A DNA stretch of 64,000 nt from Arcuatula senhousia (taxonomy: Eukaryota; Mollusca; Bivalvia; Mytilida; Mytilidae). This document shows, one piece after another, positions 62,792 to 64,000 of the stretch. The number at the start of each line of letters is the position of its first letter. The stretch's first letter is position 1. The notes beneath the pieces are model-generated. The model was not told the origin of the DNA. It saw only the letters and a list, made by a program, of their open reading frames with translations, and made no database searches. The stretch spans positions 35,638,106 to 35,702,105 of the forward strand of contig OZ020303.1 of assembly GCA_963971305.1 (NCBI GenBank), in the 5' to 3' direction. A program made the position numbers and the translations under genes.

Positions 62792-63461
62792 ATTGTTATA
62801 TTACATATGTAGTTTTTTTTTTAACTAGAGTAAAATGAATTGCTGTTTCAAATTCGCAGTTTTTTTACGTTTTTATTTTATTTTCGATATCATAATTTTT
62901 TGACTTGCAATATCAAGACAAAAATCAACTAATTTACCTAGGAAATCTTCCACACCTTAATTGTTATTATTTCTAGCCTAAATTTTTGGGCAGTAAGTTA
63001 TTGCGTCTTTGTAAAATGCTGACAAACATACCCTTCTTCACTGCATTCTTTTGCCTTGGCGGTCATGGCGGTAACCCAATTTCTGCGTTTACAGATAATT
63101 CACGTACTAACCGAAAAATCAAATGCAATTTATCAAATTCTTAACATTTTAAACATCTTTTCCATAATTCCCACACCGTTACTGGTTAGAAAGTGAAGGC
63201 TCCGTTGCAAGCTATGTCAATATTTAGGACTTCTAAATGACGTCACACAGATGTGTATAAAATATGTCAAGAATGGATGAATATCCGGATCTAAATTTAG
63301 TAACATAGCGTCAATATAGGTAAAAATAGAAACATAGCGTCAATATACCAAAAATGCATCGTTTTTATTTCCAAAGCAAAGAAATACACTAAATATCACT
63401 AAAATCACATGACCAAATAATCCAATGAAAATGTAAGAATGATAAACCATATGTAATATTA
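62661..63461. mobile_element. 801-bp insertion in R segment C, ATCAAT duplication
   Basis: ATCAAT occurs at 62655-62660 and 63462-63467; closing the gap restores ACGTTAATCAATATTGACGC of other C segments, with one or two changes. The insert has two parts: a fold-back at 62661-62791, and 62792-63461 with weak inverted ends (TATATTACATATG near 62803 and CATATGTAATATTA at 63448-63461). It also has two copies of ACATAGCGTCAATATA (63304 and 63333). No coding. Confidence 0.75.
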
Positions 63462-64000
63462 ATCAATATCGACGCTTTGTTGTTTTAAGAGACTCCAATG
63501 TCAAATTCAGCTCTTCTCAATACGATGCCACTCATTAACTCCCGATCTTATAAAGAATCGCAATCACCTATATCTATGCCAGTTCAGCTAAGAGTCAAAG
63601 AGCTATGGATATCATACATTAGAAGATGCAGCAATGGTTACACCGAGAGGTTACACGTTGACGGAAATCTTCCCTAGTACTTGCTAGATGCTGGTGTTTC
63701 AAATGACAATTAGCACTAGCCTGTGCTTGGAGAGAGGACGTTACCCCGACACAACACGAAACAAATAATGCAGAAAAGTAGCAAAAACAGAAGAAGTATG
63801 CAGAGATAAAAAAATCAACGGAAATCTTCCCTGGTAATTGCTATGTGCCAGTGTTTCGAATAACAATTAGCACTAGCCTGTGCTAGGAGAGAGGACCGGA
63901 CTACAACACGGATACAGTTATATAGAGGGTAACTGAAGATTAAAGAAGTTTGCGGAGATCATAAAGATATATGGAAATCTTTCCTGGTACTTGTTATGTG

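Larger units (their letters stand above)
52543..64000 (+). repeat. R array, right part (about seven units, continues past the window)
   Basis: C segments start at about 53868, 56353, 57847, 59511, 61013 and 62528 (spacing 2485, 1494, 1664, 1502, 1515). The 1.5-kb units have four A subunits and the 1.66-kb unit five. The 2,485-bp spacing is six A subunits plus the 664-bp LINE with its 6-bp duplication. A subunits are ~157 bp and share TAGCACTAGCCTGTGCTAGG (stem TAGCAC/GTGCTA) and AGAGAGGACC. Four ordered subtypes differ after that word (GTTACCCCAACAC; CTACAACACGG; CTGCAACGCC; GCAAAGCAACAC). Segment B has poly-C tracts of varied length. Confidence 0.95.

Noticed and set aside
52543..64000. Hammerhead-ribozyme retrozyme in the ~157-bp A subunits
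   Set aside because: Unit length would fit metazoan retrozymes, but neither strand has the CTGATGA...GAAA core; only a simple TAGCAC/GTGCTA stem is present.

Overview
The window reads as nuclear DNA of a mollusc, most likely a bivalve. It is AT-rich, intron-bearing and full of acatgta runs, with non-LTR retrotransposons (LINEs), short inverted-repeat elements with internal ~170-bp tandem repeats, and SINE tails of the kind familiar from bivalve genomes. There are no operons, rRNA, recognisable tRNA or CRISPR. I recognise no complete host gene. Nearly everything that can be named is a mobile element or a tandem array, and almost every reading frame of any length belongs to one.

Layout. 1-4.9 kb: intergenic DNA with a fold-back repeat, two LINE reverse-transcriptase (RT) fragments, a scrap of the R repeat described below, and promoter-like motifs. 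4.9-12.3 kb: a nearly full-length CR1-like LINE with three coding blocks: an SGNH-hydrolase ORF with a complete set of catalytic residues, a PHD-finger/coiled-coil ORF broken by one stop, and an endonuclease-RT ORF broken by frameshifts. 12.9-13.5 kb: three ~220-bp tandem units. 14.3-14.9 kb: the inverted 3' end of another retroelement. 14.9-17.0 kb: a 54-bp minisatellite (about 39 units) with a large internal duplication. 17.4-18.2 kb: an inverted-repeat-bounded element with four ~170-bp internal repeats.

21.1-64 kb: one large array of a repeat called R here. Its ~1.5-kb unit is segment C, then four to six ~157-bp 'A' subunits, then segment B, head to tail, which resembles the bivalve 'pearl'/Helentron-type non-autonomous elements. 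Because R is repetitive, empty sites can be reconstructed for four insertions into it: (1) a 7.46-kb element with ~850-bp inverted arms (21883-29339), itself carrying a second LINE and a SINE; (2) a 21.1-kb element with 16-bp TIRs and a TA duplication (31461-52542); (3) a 664-bp 5'-truncated LINE with an ACTACA duplication (54442-55105); (4) an ~800-bp piece with an ATCAAT duplication and a long hairpin (62661-63461). Subtracting insertion 2 restores an R unit of about 1,666 bp, the size of its neighbours.

Inside the 21-kb element lies the most striking object: 12,783 bp made of seven direct 1,760-bp units plus a final 463-bp core (31794-44576). Every core has inverted ends; the array begins and ends exactly at core ends and is flanked by TTTA on both sides. 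The array appears to separate a promoter-like segment from a candidate first coding exon of an unrecognised gene. The units look identical to the base, so either expansion was very recent or the copy number is an assembly artefact.
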